A DNA stretch of 64,000 nt, taken from NCBI RefSeq assembly GCF_949628265.1, contig NC_088786.1, forward strand, positions 1,798,001 to 1,862,000, in the 5' to 3' direction. Of the stretch, positions 52,901-64,000 are shown in pieces. The notes beneath the pieces were generated by a model. That model made no database searches and had not been told where the DNA came from. It saw only the letters and a list, made by a program, of their open reading frames with translations. How positions within the stretch are numbered: position 1 is the first letter of the stretch; the number at the start of each line of letters is the position of its first letter. Made by a program: the position numbers and the translations under genes. Origin of the DNA: Cloeon dipterum (Eukaryota; Arthropoda; Insecta; Ephemeroptera; Baetidae).

Positions 52901-55900
52901 CTCCTATTAACGCTGTACAGCCGACGAAAACCTACATAATATAAACTCCTTAACTATCCAAATATATCGCAACAAGAAAAACGAGTTTTTATACTTGAAA
53001 GAAACCATATCCTAGTTTATTTTTAATTGTGTTGACTCAGCTTTTCCTCTGGGTCCAGAAGTGAATGGGAACCGATTTTTAATTTCAAAACAGCATTATT
53101 TGTCTGCAATTCAAATTGAAGGCTCGTCCTCTAGGATGGAGTGGACGTCTCGGTGCTAATTAGTATTCGTTAATGAATGCACCGGGTGGAGAGAGCGCGT
53201 TGGCAAGAAGTAAGAGAGCTCATTGTTGATTCTATGTATGCGCGTGTGAGCCGAGAATGAAGTCGCATCTTTCTTCCACACGAGAGCAGACCAAATACGG
53301 CGGTGCTCCAAAGAAAACAAATTTCACCTCGCGCTAATGGCCGCTGTATACGTTTCACAGCACCGACTTTTATGAGCAAATTCGTTTTCTCCCTTAAAAG
53401 AAGAGCGTCAACCTGTTGTACAAATGCTTGAAGCGGACAGCATTTTAGAAAGGTCGTCAACGGACCAAAAACAAAATATGAAGACATTATTGGTTGGCGG
53501 CGCCAAAAGGCTCATTGCCGGCACGCGTGTGCTGCGGCTTGAGCGGGCACGCAGACTAAAGGGGTAGTTGCCCTCATTACTCGAGCAGTGGTGGATGAAT
53601 TTATTGATCGGCCGAATGCCGACGCTCAGCCCGACATAACTTTGAACAAGTCTCCTCCGCCGCCAATTTGGCTCTGTTGTTTGTTTGCGATCTCGTCTCG
53701 TTTGTCAACACCAGTCGAATGGCACACATTCTGCTCGCATATCACCCTAATTAATTGGACGCGAATTAATTTCCCCACAAGCTGCTAAGTAATTGGTGTC
53801 GGCTCACACCGTTTTATCCTTGTCCTCGCACTTCCTGGCCTTTTATCCATTATTATGTCAAAACGCAGCTCTCCTTCTCTCACCGCTGAGCGGATTCAAT
53901 TAACAGGAAACGATTCAAAAATTGCAGCCGGAATGATCGATTTTGCGAATCGCCAGGGTGTGGCCTTCCGCAACGACTGCATTATTTAACATGCAAAATG
54001 CACGGTCGATGTTGGGGCCAACGGCTGACTCGCAGGGGAACTAGATGCTTTGATCTTTCATGCGCTGCATATTGCACAAAAGAGTGCACTACACCCGCAC
54101 AGACACAATGATACACAGACCCATTTTCAAAGCCTAATTCTGTTCTCCGAAAAAAAATCATAATATTTTACTTTCGCGATTATGAAAATCACTGTCAGAA
54201 TTTAAGCTAGCAATTAAATTGTGTAATTCATGATGAATAGTATTTATTTGTGTTGAATTCAGATAAAAATATATTTTTCAATATTTAAAAATTTCCGTCT
54301 GAGGCAATTTGTATTCCTGTCATCAACCAGCTGAATAGTCTGAATAATTGGCAATTTGGCGAGTGTATTGGTTACTCAATTTTCAGAAAATGGTCTATTT
54401 TCGGCACCGGTCATTTTTTAAATCCTCTCGGTAATGGAGAACCGTGTGCCGTGTGCGCAATGGCAAATGAAAGACGAACCGACTCGATCCCTTTTTAATG
54501 AGCCTCTCTCCGCTCGCTCGCATTGGGATTGAGTTTCGCGCCAATGTGCGTACGTCGAGTGCGAATGGAAGGCTTGCGTGATGATATTCGCAGACGGCGT
54601 ATTGATCCGCGTACAGCGCGCTCACTGACACAATGTCTGTCGGAACACGCCGCCAGGGTGCGGTCACTCGCCCCTCGAGCGCCGCTATGGACCACCCTCC
54701 TCCCTTTGAGAGGAAGAAACCAGTCGGGTGAAATGTGAATTCCTGTGACGGCGAAATTGGCGAAAATCCCGACGAGCTCAGTGATATCTGTCTGCGTCTC
54801 GAAAGTTCTCAACTGAGCGAGACTGGCGAAAAGTTTGCGATGCAAACTAGGAATGTCTGGTCTGAGATATCCGAAAATTGTCGACAAACAGTGAAATAAA
54901 TAAATAAATAAAAAGTTGCTGTGTTATCTTCCACTGAGGATTTATAAGAATATCTTGTGGAATCCTGATTTTCACTCGGTGGTCGATGATGGAGCAAAAT
55001 GGCTCAGTTCCATATTGTTCATGGATCATAAACCATGGCTGCAGGGTATTAAGCATTCGTTCCACAGCTTCCCTTTCCTTTCCGGCGCAATTCAGCAGTG
55101 CATGCAAAGTTTGAATCGGCCCAACGACCAAATTGATTAACCTGCAAGTTTCGCATCCTCGGTTGGCTTGCCGCCAAAATTCGGATGACGCATATTGACT
55201 CGCATGCATGGCCACTAATAATTTGACGTGTAACCAGGTAAACCTCAACTGCGGCCGGCTCGAAAGAGGTGAGCCAATTGAATTCAAATTCTCATGGCGA
55301 CATTTTTATCTCGCGCGCTTCCTCTGCCTCACAAGCGAAAACTGATAAATGGCAGGATGTTGTTTTCTCCCTGCATTTTATGGCCCGCTTTTAGAGTTTA
55401 TTTGATGTATGCTTGCATCGATTTCTGCAGTGTCTAAATTGGAATAAGATTGGGCATTCTTTCACAGTATTTAGAAACTCTGCATTGCTGCAGAAGTGTA
55501 AACAATCAGCAGGGTAATTTGCGATTGCGGGATTGGAGCAAAGGTCGGACGTGAGCGTGTTCGCAACTCTGCAGTCGAGAGAGGAAGAAAGCGTCAGAAA
55601 TCGATATCGGGTGGCAAACACACGCTCAAGATGGACATGGATATGTATCACGCCAACACGCATCCTGATTGAATTACATCTCTTGATATTCTCCGCTGAA
55701 AGGGCTTCGTACCTTTGTTTCCAATTGCATCCTGAGCGTGTGATCGGCCGAAAATCTCACCCGCTGACGTCATGTACGCGGAATCGATACACGAGTAAAA
55801 AACTGCGCCATTCTCAGGTCAGAAATTGGACCAAAACGTGGTAATGAGCCCGTCTCGTCAGAGCGAGTGAGATTGTTGATTGCGGCCTCGACGGACGATA

Positions 55901-56673
55901 AAATAAATAAATTATGGCGTAAATAATGGGACGAGCCACATAACCCGTTCGTCCCACACACTGCCACGCAGTTTTAATGGCTCTGCAGATGGAACGAGAG
56001 CATAAAAAATCTCAAGAACGGAAAAGACGGCAGGTGAGCAGTGCGAAACAATGCGTCTAACCCGTCTGACGTAGACATTTTCATCTTGAACTGCCGTAGG
56101 AGAGATCGTGGTTGCGTGCACGAACCCAAACTCGGCGTGCTCCGTGTCGAATCATAAAATAATTACCAAAACTTACTTTACCAAAACTTCCCAGCTTTGA
56201 TTCACCGTTTAAATGCGCCTCTGCTTTAAAAACAAATTTTCCCACCAGTTCAAACAGCAAGCAAAAGATTGAGATGATAAGGTTTTAATGAATTTGCACT
56301 GAAGGAACTCGTATAGTTAAAAGAATTGACGAATCTCGTCATTTATTATTTTAACATGGCAACGTTAACGACCATTGTGGTGAACATTGAGTCAAGTTTT
56401 CATGCCCCCCATAAAAAGAGATTGAAATTGCAGCCGTGATGTTGGTCAGACATTTTGTATTCATGAAAATTTTCAAATTAAAAAAAAGCATGCAGGTGTC
56501 AACGTGCCGGAAGGGTTTTCAAACCGGCCTGCTCGCAAAACAATCGAAAATAGCCCTTGTATATTGCACGCGGGCTCCGAATTCAGTTTGCTGGCTGGCG
56601 TCCAAGTGTCCACACTGGCTGGCGCGGCTCCAGCAACAAGTCGGATGGCGAGATAAAGAGAGGAGATACTCAC

Positions 56674-56744
56674 GCCTCCAGATACTGGAAGACCCGGTAG
56701 ACTGGCCGCCTGTAGACGAACAAGTTGCCGTCCACCCTTTCCAT
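56674..56744 (-). CDS. Fak: FAK distal alternative first coding exon B (short N-terminus)
   Basis: ATG at 56744-56742 opens MERVDGNLFVYRRPVYRVFQ, ending at a strong donor GC|GTGAGT (56674/56673) in phase 2. Joined to 34219 it continues in frame as ANEGSTR and then FAK Met, adding 30 residues. The peptide is hydrophobic/aromatic with several tyrosines and resembles no domain I know. The leader upstream is very GC-rich with a (GCGA)n run at about 56758-56776. It has the same phase as exon A, which supports mutually exclusive promoters of one gene. Alternative: the first exon of an unrelated minus-strand gene. Confidence 0.5.
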
Positions 56745-57070
56745 GCCTGTGTGTTGGCGCGAGCGAGCGAGCGAGCGCTCGTCCGTCGTCAGCGGCACTC
56801 GCGCGGTCCGTGCTCCAGCGGCAGCAAACCAACGTCGACTGCAGCTCGGTCGAGCGGCCGAGAGGATGGGGCGTGCCTCCGGCCAGACTGCTCGCCGCCC
56901 GCCGCACCCCTGCGCGCGGCCACCAACCCCAGACACAACACACCCTCGTGCCGAGGATAAACACCCCCGGGCTTTTGACCCACTCGCTCTCGCCGCTCTC
57001 CCAATTTGTCCCAACCGTTGGGCTTTGGGGATGCGTTATTTTTTTTGTGTGCGTGCTGGAGACTTCGCAC
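56745..57070 (-). promoter_or_regulatory. CpG-rich promoter region for FAK exon B
   Basis: A GC- and CpG-rich block directly upstream of exon B on the minus strand, including short GCGA tandem units. No TATA or clear initiator was picked out. Confidence 0.4.
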
Positions 57071-57179
57071 GTAGCAACGCGTACAATGCGTGATTGCTGC
57101 GTCCTTTTGAGGTGTCCAGAAAAAAAGATGGCGTCGGATATTGGATTAGATGTGACTGCGGTGCTCATAAAGGCATGAA

Positions 57180-58540
57180 GACGACCGACCCAGCTTTTGT
57201 TTAAATAAAATTAATTTTTGATCATGTTATGTCTCTTCCAGACTGTTCAAATTTTAAATCATCCTGCATTACAAATTACAACCCTCTACCTGTGTTCAAA
57301 ACTAGAGTGTCAAATTTTCAACATAAGAAGAAAAGATTTAAAATACTCAATTTTCGACTCAGGGGATGAAATTAAGGACAATAAGGGTTGAGGTATGAAG
57401 GGTGAGCACCCCAAAAACCATTCAGCTCACCAGGGGAAGTCAAGCCAAATCGAACGGTGTGAAGTTTTTGCATTTCTGACGCTTAGAACCCGAAATTTGG
57501 CGCTCACAACATTTGGAAAAATTGAAAAATATTGTGTTTTTTGAAATTTCAAAATTGATTTTCTCGAAAAGGAAGCCGAACACCACCTTAAATTTTTCAA
57601 AAATGTTCACACCTACCCTGAGACCCCTTTTGAGGGGCATTTCGGACTTTTAAATTATGGTGCTGGTTTTTTAAAAAAAAAAAAAAAATAGAAACCTCAA
57701 CTTTGAATTTTTTTATCTCATTGCAAAAATATCCCGTAAACCCGCAGAAATTAAAATTTTGTTGGTTAAGAATGATCGATGGTGTGAATTTCGTCTCCTG
57801 CAACCCATGATTTTCCAGTGAAACCAATAAACGAGTGCGGTTGAGCAATCAATATTGCCTCTGGCGACGCACTTTTCTCCCCTTCTTTTCAACCGAAAAT
57901 TCGCGCTTCAGAGCACCACTCACGCGGATATTAGAAATCAATGGGAACGGAGAGAAGTGCTCTCCAATTAAAAAGCGGGCGGGCGGGCGGCGCCCCTCTC
58001 GACGGACACGGACAATGGTGCAGAGCAAAGTGCATATAGCCAGCCTCTCGTTTGGAGGCAGTGCAGCCCCGTTCGGCCAGAAATAAACCGATTTCGCCGG
58101 AAACCGGCGCAGTCGAGAGTAAAGACTCCTTCCTGTGAGAAGATGCTGCTTATTTTATCAGCGCGACAAACAAACCACTCTGCTCCGCGCGGCAGACGCC
58201 TTGTTTCCACTGCACTTGTACTAAAGTCAAACAATGTCATCGCGTTTGAAAAACACGAACAGTTACATCACAAAAGTACAGCCTCATTCGGTCAAGCGCA
58301 ACATTTGCTCTGTGTTCAATGCCTGCGCCGTCGCATTGAAAAATAATGAGTGTCACCTAATTTTGAGATGAGCGATATGGTTCTGCAAACTGCAATTTCA
58401 GGACAAACGCTCACACATCAACACCGTTTCTTTAATAGTCATCAGGCAATTTTTTTTCAAAAGTATTTGATATATTGAATGCAATAAGCAGTAGTTGATC
58501 GATAACCATTTTGTTCTAAAATTTGGAATAGTCAAAAAGG
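57180..58540. other. Non-coding region; poly-A tract and GC-rich block
   Basis: 57.2-57.8 kb is AT-rich with an A-run at about 57673-57688. 57.95-58.2 kb is GC-rich with a (GGCG)n run. No exon or element could be assigned. Confidence 0.4.
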
Positions 58541-58960
58541 GATCTTGCTACAGTATAAATTCAAATTGTCTCTAAAATTTAGAGCGCTCGCTTGACCACA
58601 TTTTCTTGTACGATTTCGATTCCTCTCGTCGAGATCTGTTCAACATTGTATGAAACCCTTTGTTGTGAAATATAAAATAGGGTTTGAAGTAAGGAGACAG
58701 TCCTCATCATTTGATAGGTCAATTATGGCTTCAACTGAATCTTGAGCATAAATTGGCAACAAGCATTTTCCAGTATGAAATTACTTATAAATTGTAAATT
58801 TCATAATTTGTCAAATTTCTCGATAAATTAAATTATATTTTCGGTTGATTTTGATCTCTCTTGTCAATCCTCTCAAAAAATGGGTGTGAAAATTTTGAGG
58901 AAAAACCCTAATTTGTGTAAAAACCGTCGTTTTACAGAAAAGAGAGAGAGTTCGATTGGC
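58540..58960 (+). repeat. Dispersed AT-rich repeat, copy 4 of 5
   Basis: Carries GCTTGACCACATTTTCTTG, CGATTCCTCTCGTCGAGATC, CCTTTGTTGTGAAATA, AAGTAAGGAGACAGTC and ATTATGGCTTCAACTGAATC. Matches 60140-60440 in the same orientation. The extension 58848-58960 resembles the other end of copy 2. Confidence 0.75.
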
Positions 58961-59932
58961 ATGCAAACTTTGGAGCCGGTTTTCTCTAATATTTAAACGG
59001 CATCCTGGGAAATTTTAAGCTTTTCAAGATTTTTTTATAGTATTTTAAGTAAAGGTTTAAAATATTTTTACAATTATGTCCTGCAAAGCTATACTTTAAG
59101 CAAAATTCTGACATCAAGTTTAGAAAAGACAGAATAATCGAGCACCACAATATATTGATACGATTCCTGGTTACTCGATTCATAATGAAGACATGAGCAA
59201 AATTAGCATTCAACCGTGACTTTCATTGCTTCCGCATATTTAACGGAATGAAAGTGATACTCAATTTATAAGTTACTAATTTACCGACTAGATTATCAGC
59301 CGGTGGCAAGTACTTAACTACGGAATAAAAAGGATTAAATTTATTTAATTAAAATTCATAATAGTTTTTACAGTGAAAATACACCTCCCTATTTTTAAGG
59401 ATCAATCGGTGCACGAAGACGGTGTTAACCTTTAATATTACGATAAAAGAGAGTGAGATACGATAAAATCAAGTCCAGAATTGAGTTTCTCGTGGCGAAA
59501 AGCATTTGTAAAGACACCAAGAACGCTCAGTACTGACCAAGTTAACACAAAAATTCCAACCCCGGTAAGCAGGAGGTGGGTTTCAGACCCTTCAAAGTAA
59601 AAATTAAAATTTTTCAATCAAATTAGGGTCAAATCCCCTCGAAATATATGCCCTATTTAAAAAAACGACCTCTGGGAAATATTGCCAGTTCTAAAAAGAG
59701 CAAACTTTGAGCCTGATCTGTATATAATATTTTTAGACCTAATCATCTACTATTATTATTATGGCAGCCCCTCCAGCAAATTTCTGGACGTCGACAATGT
59801 TTATTTCACACCGTACATTAAAGAATATTTCGGAACTTGTCGGAAAACTATAAAGACGTATGTAGACGTGGTATTGCCTAGTATGGAAAAATGGTCGGAG
59901 AAAATGTTCATGACCTTTAAAGACACTTAGAA

Positions 59933-60050
59933 ATGTATACACTGTTTCTTTTCATTGATGTTTTTTTTAATTATTTTTTGTGTGACTAAATTTGTAAATA
60001 TGCGGGCAGGATTGAAGGAGCTTCACTTTTGTACCGTTGTATATAAATAT
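59933..60050 (+). repeat. Dispersed repeat fragment shared with 11955-12066
   Basis: About 110 bp close match in opposite orientation to the right edge of the eIF2alpha-kinase intron. A preceding open frame (59682-59930, ending FMTFKDT) has no recognised domain. Confidence 0.8.
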
Positions 60051-60139
60051 AACGTAACTTAAAAAAAGCATTTTAAAGTGGATCAGTGCATGGCGACGAT
60101 TAAAAATTATTTGAATTGCTGGATTGTTCTACAATTTAC

Positions 60140-60440
60140 ATTAATAAAAAAAGGACCTTGCAACAGTAAGAATTCAAATTTTCTCCAAAATTTGCAGCGC
60201 TTGGCCACATTTTCTTGGCAGCTTTCGATTCCTCTCGATGATATCTGTCCAACAACGTTAGGGAAACTCTTTGTTGTAAAATAAAATTAGATTTCAAGTA
60301 GGGAGATAGTCTTCACTATTTGAAAAGCATGCTAACTTTACAGCCACTTTTCTAAAAAATTTACAGTCAATTTTGGCTTCAACTGAATCGTAAGGGACGA
60401 GTTAATGAATGGACAACAAGCATTTTCCAGGATTTTGCAG
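60140..60440 (+). repeat. Dispersed AT-rich repeat, copy 5 of 5
   Basis: The longest readable copy. Direct counterpart of 58540-58780 and inverse counterpart of 49620-49920, ending with ACAACAAGCATTTTCCAGGA. Confidence 0.75.
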
Positions 60441-61298
60441 TATCAATTCTCTTTAATGAAGAAAGAGCGATGAACGGAGTGATCTTATAAATCCAATTTC
60501 CTTGGTGTTTGAAATTTAAATAAATATAAATCGAAATCAACTAAATGAAAAATTGAACTATTTATTTTTTTCCATTTTTACGAAGCTTGGAATGTTATAG
60601 TTACAGCGTGACAATTTACTAATTTAGAGTCAGTTTTACAATACCTTTTTGTTGCCCATTACCATGAACTGAATGATTCGACAAAAAAGTAATCAAATGT
60701 AAACAATTGGACCGTGAAAAATCGGCGAAATGGACCTTGAAAGGCGAATGCTGGTTGATAAAAGTGTCGTCACGTGACCAAAATAAACCGAGCACATATA
60801 GAGGCAGAAGCAAAACCAACTCGAATCTCCATAATCAGCGTGTTTCGTTTCGTCATTGTGGGAGGTCGTGGCCGGGGGTCAACTCCGGTCTCACGCACGC
60901 AACACGCAATAATTATTCGGTCAAATAGGCTCTCAGGCGTATTTTTTCCTTTTTCTCACAGGTTGTGAGTAAAAAAATGAATCACCATCGCCCATCCATG
61001 TACTCACAGAATTCAGCAAGAAATTTCCACACCAGCAGATGCTCCAATCACACTGAAAAATAAAAATAAAATGATTAATTATTTTAAATTTTTTAAATTA
61101 TCGAACGAAAAATTAAATTAAAAATATTCAGCAATAGCAAACGACTAGTCAAGATAATCCAGATGAAAATATGAGCGAAGGAATGACTGCGGAATTCCTG
61201 GGACAAGATAGATAACGAGAGCAGAGATAATACATACATACATAGCTGCATTGATCTCGAGAGGACCAAAACAAGCGGCCTTGTATTCGTCGACTCAC

Positions 61299-61560
61299 CG
61301 AAAGCTGCGTGGATTCGGGCCGAATGCACTGTGCCGACGAAGGCCGACTGTCTGATCGGTAGCTGCAACAATTCAGACCGGCGAAAGTGTCTCTGGGAAC
61401 GGGAAATCGAGTCAAAAAGCACTGCTGTTTTGACACAAGACCACCATAACTGTGTCGGACCGCGTGTAGTTTCGCCAACTGGCCGCACTCTCTCGGTGGC
61501 AGCACCAACCCAACCTCTTCTGTGGCCGCGCTAAACCTCATTGTCAGAGGCGCGGAAGGG
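61299..61560 (-). promoter_or_regulatory. Possible farthest first exon (non-coding) of FAK or a neighbour
   Basis: A strong donor TTTCG|GTGAGT at 61299/61298 ends a CpG-richer stretch. The phase-2 frame needed to enter the common FAK exon is open near the donor but contains no ATG, so it would serve as a 5' UTR exon. Membership in FAK is unproven. Confidence 0.3.
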
Positions 61561-61650
61561 AAGAGATGATGTCAGGTAGTTTTAAACAAACTGCTAACGC
61601 CCTCGCACTCAATGGTGGCGCTCATGGCACCTTCAACTCATTTCACTTAG

Positions 61651-61717
61651 AAAATTGTGACCTGATAGAATAAAAATAATACTGGAAAGCAAATTATGCC
61701 TGAAAGTTTACTTTTTA
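61651..61717 (+). repeat. Direct repeat, left copy
   Basis: Shares AAATTGTGACCT, AGAATAAAA..AATACTGGA, CAAATTATGC and TTTACTTTTTAACT in the same order with 62736-62805, with small differences. Confidence 0.8.
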
Positions 61718-62735
61718 ACTTTAATTATGTACCGAATTTGCGAATTTTCGTCCATAGAAATATTTTGGAGCAGTGTTATTTGCCAGATTGGAGGTCGATT
61801 GGACGCGATTTTTCAGCGTTGAAATTTTTAGATGGCAGTCATATTTGCTTAAAGTGCTTGTTAATAGATGGTGAAATTCCAAATTTGAAGCTCGGGAATG
61901 GGGGCGTTCCCTATTTTTTCGGTATCTCAAAAATACCCGAAAAACGAATTCAGTTAATGAATTCTAAACTGCAACTCTTGACAGCGTTGAGGTATCACCT
62001 TGAAATTTTCACTGCCCAACCTAGTTTTCAATTCTGAACAACTTTTGCGTTTACAAAAAAATCCCAGGTCAAAGGTCAAGGTCACCTTTTGCGACCTTTT
62101 TTTGAAAATTCAAAATTAAGGGATGATAGCCCCCTACGATTTTTTGGGGTTCAGGGCTGAAATGTAGCCCGTGAAATTCTGCACAAGCACACCAAGTTTC
62201 ATAGGTGCAATCGCGATAGTTTTGCTGCAATTCGAATTTGAAGTTTGAAAACCTGCTCGAGGCCGCTTGACCGCGCATGCACTTTGAGCGGTGAGTTCGC
62301 CTCTCGTTCGTAAAGTTGATGTTTTTCGCATTTCACTTGCTTAGAAACACCAGGAGGGCTTAGGGTAGACCAAGGAAGTTTCAAATCGACCTTCAGGGTC
62401 TGTCCCTGACGTGACCCTGAGATAAAAAAATCGAAAATTTCCAATTTCATCAAACTTGGTGTCTTTTCATAGGTTTTCACCGATGTACAGCTCAAATATA
62501 CAGCCAAAACTGCCGAATGACAATCCTGAAACCGGTTCTTGAAATAATTGTGGTAGCAATTAATCCTGACGTGATGTGAGAAATGGTCAAAATTTTGAAA
62601 TCTTAAATTTATGAAAGATTCTTCTATTTTGCACATCAAATGATATTATTTTTTGCTCCCGTTTCTTTTCTCTTCGCAGGACGCGTGTATTCAAAGGCGA
62701 AAATGGTTTTCTTTTTATTTAAATTGTTTCAATAA
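61718..62735. mobile_element. 1.0 kb segment bounded by direct repeats (possible insertion)
   Basis: Lies between two ~70 bp direct repeats. It contains AAAGGTCAAGGTCACC, similar to CTCAAAGGTCAAGGTCA at about 9318 in palindrome 2, and the palindromic TCAGGGTCTGTCCCTGA near 62394. The 113-codon frame at 61696-62037 shows no recognisable domain. It may be an inserted element or an ancient tandem duplication. Confidence 0.35.
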
Positions 62736-62805
62736 TTATAAAATTGTGACCTAGACTGTTAGAATAAAATACTGGAGAACAAATTATGCTTAAAAATTTA
62801 CTTTT
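62736..62805 (+). repeat. Direct repeat, right copy
   Basis: Counterpart of 61651-61717. From 62806 to 63878 no further feature was recognised apart from a TGACGTCA CRE-type site near 63711. Confidence 0.8.
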
Positions 62806-63878
62806 TAACTATATAATTGACAGACTTTACAATGCGTCTTGAATCTTGAATTTTTAAAATATCCAGCTTATTCTTATTCTGTTAAGAGAGAAAAAGAAAG
62901 GATATTTTATTCAGTAGCTTGATTGATAACGTCAGCAATTGTAGTTGCTATACTCAAAACCTATTGTTCTATATTTGTTTATTGCTTAAGTGGTGCAACA
63001 TGCTATTACTGCACCAACATAAATTCAATTTAATTGTCTCGTTCGTGAAGAAATTCGTTTTAAATATACATATTATCACGCAGCGCAAGAGCATTTTGAG
63101 GCAGCCCCCACCACATATATTGTTTGGTACAGCTTAAAAGGAGATGCTGGACGTTCAACCCGGCTAGGGTCGCTGAGAGAGGAGAAATTTGTGGGGGGAG
63201 ATCGTTGAAAACATGCACACCCCTCTCCCAATTTCTCCTCTTTTGTTGATTCTGGCTACATCTTCTGCTCCTATTTTTAATCTTGGTAGTAGCACAGCTT
63301 TACAAGCGAGAGCGGCGGCAAAATCATTTCACTATCAGATCTGCTCCACCAAGAGGAGACAATAATTATATAACACTGCATACCGTAGAACAGTAAGTTA
63401 ATCCTTTTTGATATACTCATTTTGATTTTGAAGTGTTTGCGGGTTGAATTTAATGAATAAATTTTAAAATGAGAAAAATAATCATAAGGGATAATCTCTA
63501 TAGATTCACTATTTTTATCAATAGAGATAAATACGATACGAGATTTTTTTGCAGTTAACAAGATTTGGAGTTGGCCATAAAGCTGATAGAGATTTTGTGT
63601 TGTTGTTACTATTGCTGGCATTGGTTCCGTGCCAATATTTTCTTGGTTAAATGTTTTAATAAAATATAAAAGGCAAAAATTAAAAATTATTTACCACCGC
63701 TATTGAGTAATGACGTCACATAATATTTATTATACTGGTCAAGCTCTTGTTCGCCGACGCGGCAGTCGATTTTAAAAATTCTCAGGCATTAAAGGCTGGG
63801 GATATTTTGATTATGGTTTTTTCGTTTCATTTCCTACTGTATTGAGATATTTAATTTTCTTGTTTTATTCAGAGAGAA

Positions 63879-64000
63879 ATGAATCTCAAGTACGCAAAAA
63901 TCCAACTGAAATCATCACTCCAAGATGAAGAAGAGCAAGTTATGAGTGAACACACAAGATTTGACGAGAAAAGAGGCGCTTTCTCCTTTGAAGACGATAC
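63879..64000 (+). CDS. Start of an unrecognised gene (3' partial)
   Basis: After a convincing acceptor (TTTTATTCAG at about 63872) an ATG at 63879 opens MNLKYAKIQLKSSLQDEEEQ and continues open and acidic to the window edge. The codons between the acceptor and ATG are also in frame (RE), so translation could begin in an earlier exon. No domain can be named from about 40 residues. A CRE-like TGACGTCA at about 63711 could belong to its promoter. Confidence 0.45.
   Translation, partial: MNLKYAKIQLKSSLQDEEEQVMSEHTRFDEKRGAFSFEDD

Larger units (their letters stand above)
43671..56673 (-). other. FAK far-upstream intron, 13 kb, mostly non-coding
   Basis: No confident exon seen. Contains dispersed-repeat copies near 44085-44280 and 49620-49920, CpG-rich blocks near 51.4 and 54.5-54.7 kb, an (ATAA)n run near 54895-54912 and a TGACGTCA near 55763. 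Long frames such as 54495-54887 show no recognisable domain. Confidence 0.45.

Noticed and set aside
54495-54887. 130-codon minus-strand frame in a CpG-rich stretch
   Set aside because: No phase-2 donor into FAK and no known domain was found; may be another promoter island but cannot be supported as coding.
56473-57168. 231-codon minus-strand frame overlapping FAK exon B
   Set aside because: It is in a different frame from MERVDG...; the stretch is GC-rich leader sequence, and the exon B frame explains the donor better.
59682-59930. 82-codon plus-strand frame next to a dispersed repeat
   Set aside because: Looks protein-like (FLDVDNVYFTPYIKEYF) but I recognise no transposase or other family; kept only as a note on the repeat.
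61149-61541. 130-codon minus-strand frame
   Set aside because: Crosses the strong donor at 61299, so the continuous frame is not expected in mature RNA.

Overview
This window is nuclear DNA from an arthropod, almost certainly a non-dipteran insect. Genes have many small exons split by 50-60 bp introns with GT-AG borders. Intergenic DNA is AT-rich and carries several dispersed non-autonomous repeats. TCAGT-type initiators and a short C+1-TTTT start (as in animal ribosomal-protein genes) are visible. No prokaryotic, viral or organellar gene was recognised. All exon models below were built by eye from splice signals, reading phase and remembered family features; no search was run.

Layout. 1-1233 (+): 3' part of a rhophilin-like Rho effector (BRO1 tail plus PDZ). 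2291-2579 (-): a 75-residue membrane protein. 5635-15378 (+): a 13-exon HRI-type eIF2alpha kinase whose 6.6 kb first intron holds two adjacent near-perfect palindromes of about 1.9 kb each. 15656-19529 (-): PAXBP1/GCFC-type protein, 15 exons, tail to tail with the kinase. 20029-25560 (+): PAN2, catalytic subunit of the PAN2-PAN3 deadenylase, 17 exons, sharing a 0.5 kb divergent promoter region with PAXBP1. 25780-26725 (-): ribosomal protein S7. 27419-28143 (+): a CUSTOS-like protein, head to head with RpS7. 28840-34219 (-): focal adhesion kinase (FAK) with FERM, kinase and FAT regions. Alternative FAK first exons lie 9 kb (43234-43577) and 22 kb (56674-56744) upstream, so FAK occupies at least 28.8-56.7 kb and probably to about 61.3 kb. 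63879-64000 (+): start of an unrecognised gene.

How the genes relate. The 15-28 kb block is a compact housekeeping group (transcription/splicing-related PAXBP1, mRNA deadenylation, ribosomal protein S7, CUSTOS) arranged as divergent and convergent pairs. It lies between two kinase genes. Each kinase gene carries, in an intron, a copy of one short repeat that contains a CTCF-like motif. Rhophilin and FAK are both actin/adhesion regulators, but nothing in the sequence shows that they are co-regulated.

Most notable observations: (1) two ~1.9 kb foldback palindromes inside the eIF2alpha-kinase intron; (2) phase-matched alternative first coding exons for FAK, plus a 39-nt in-frame cassette microexon just before the autophosphorylation tyrosine; (3) a CX5CX4CX3H zinc finger inside PAN2, directly before a readthrough stop; (4) paired CTCF-like motifs in a dispersed repeat; (5) five copies of an AT-rich repeat family, a hAT-like MITE pair, and a 1.1 kb segment bounded by direct repeats near 62 kb.
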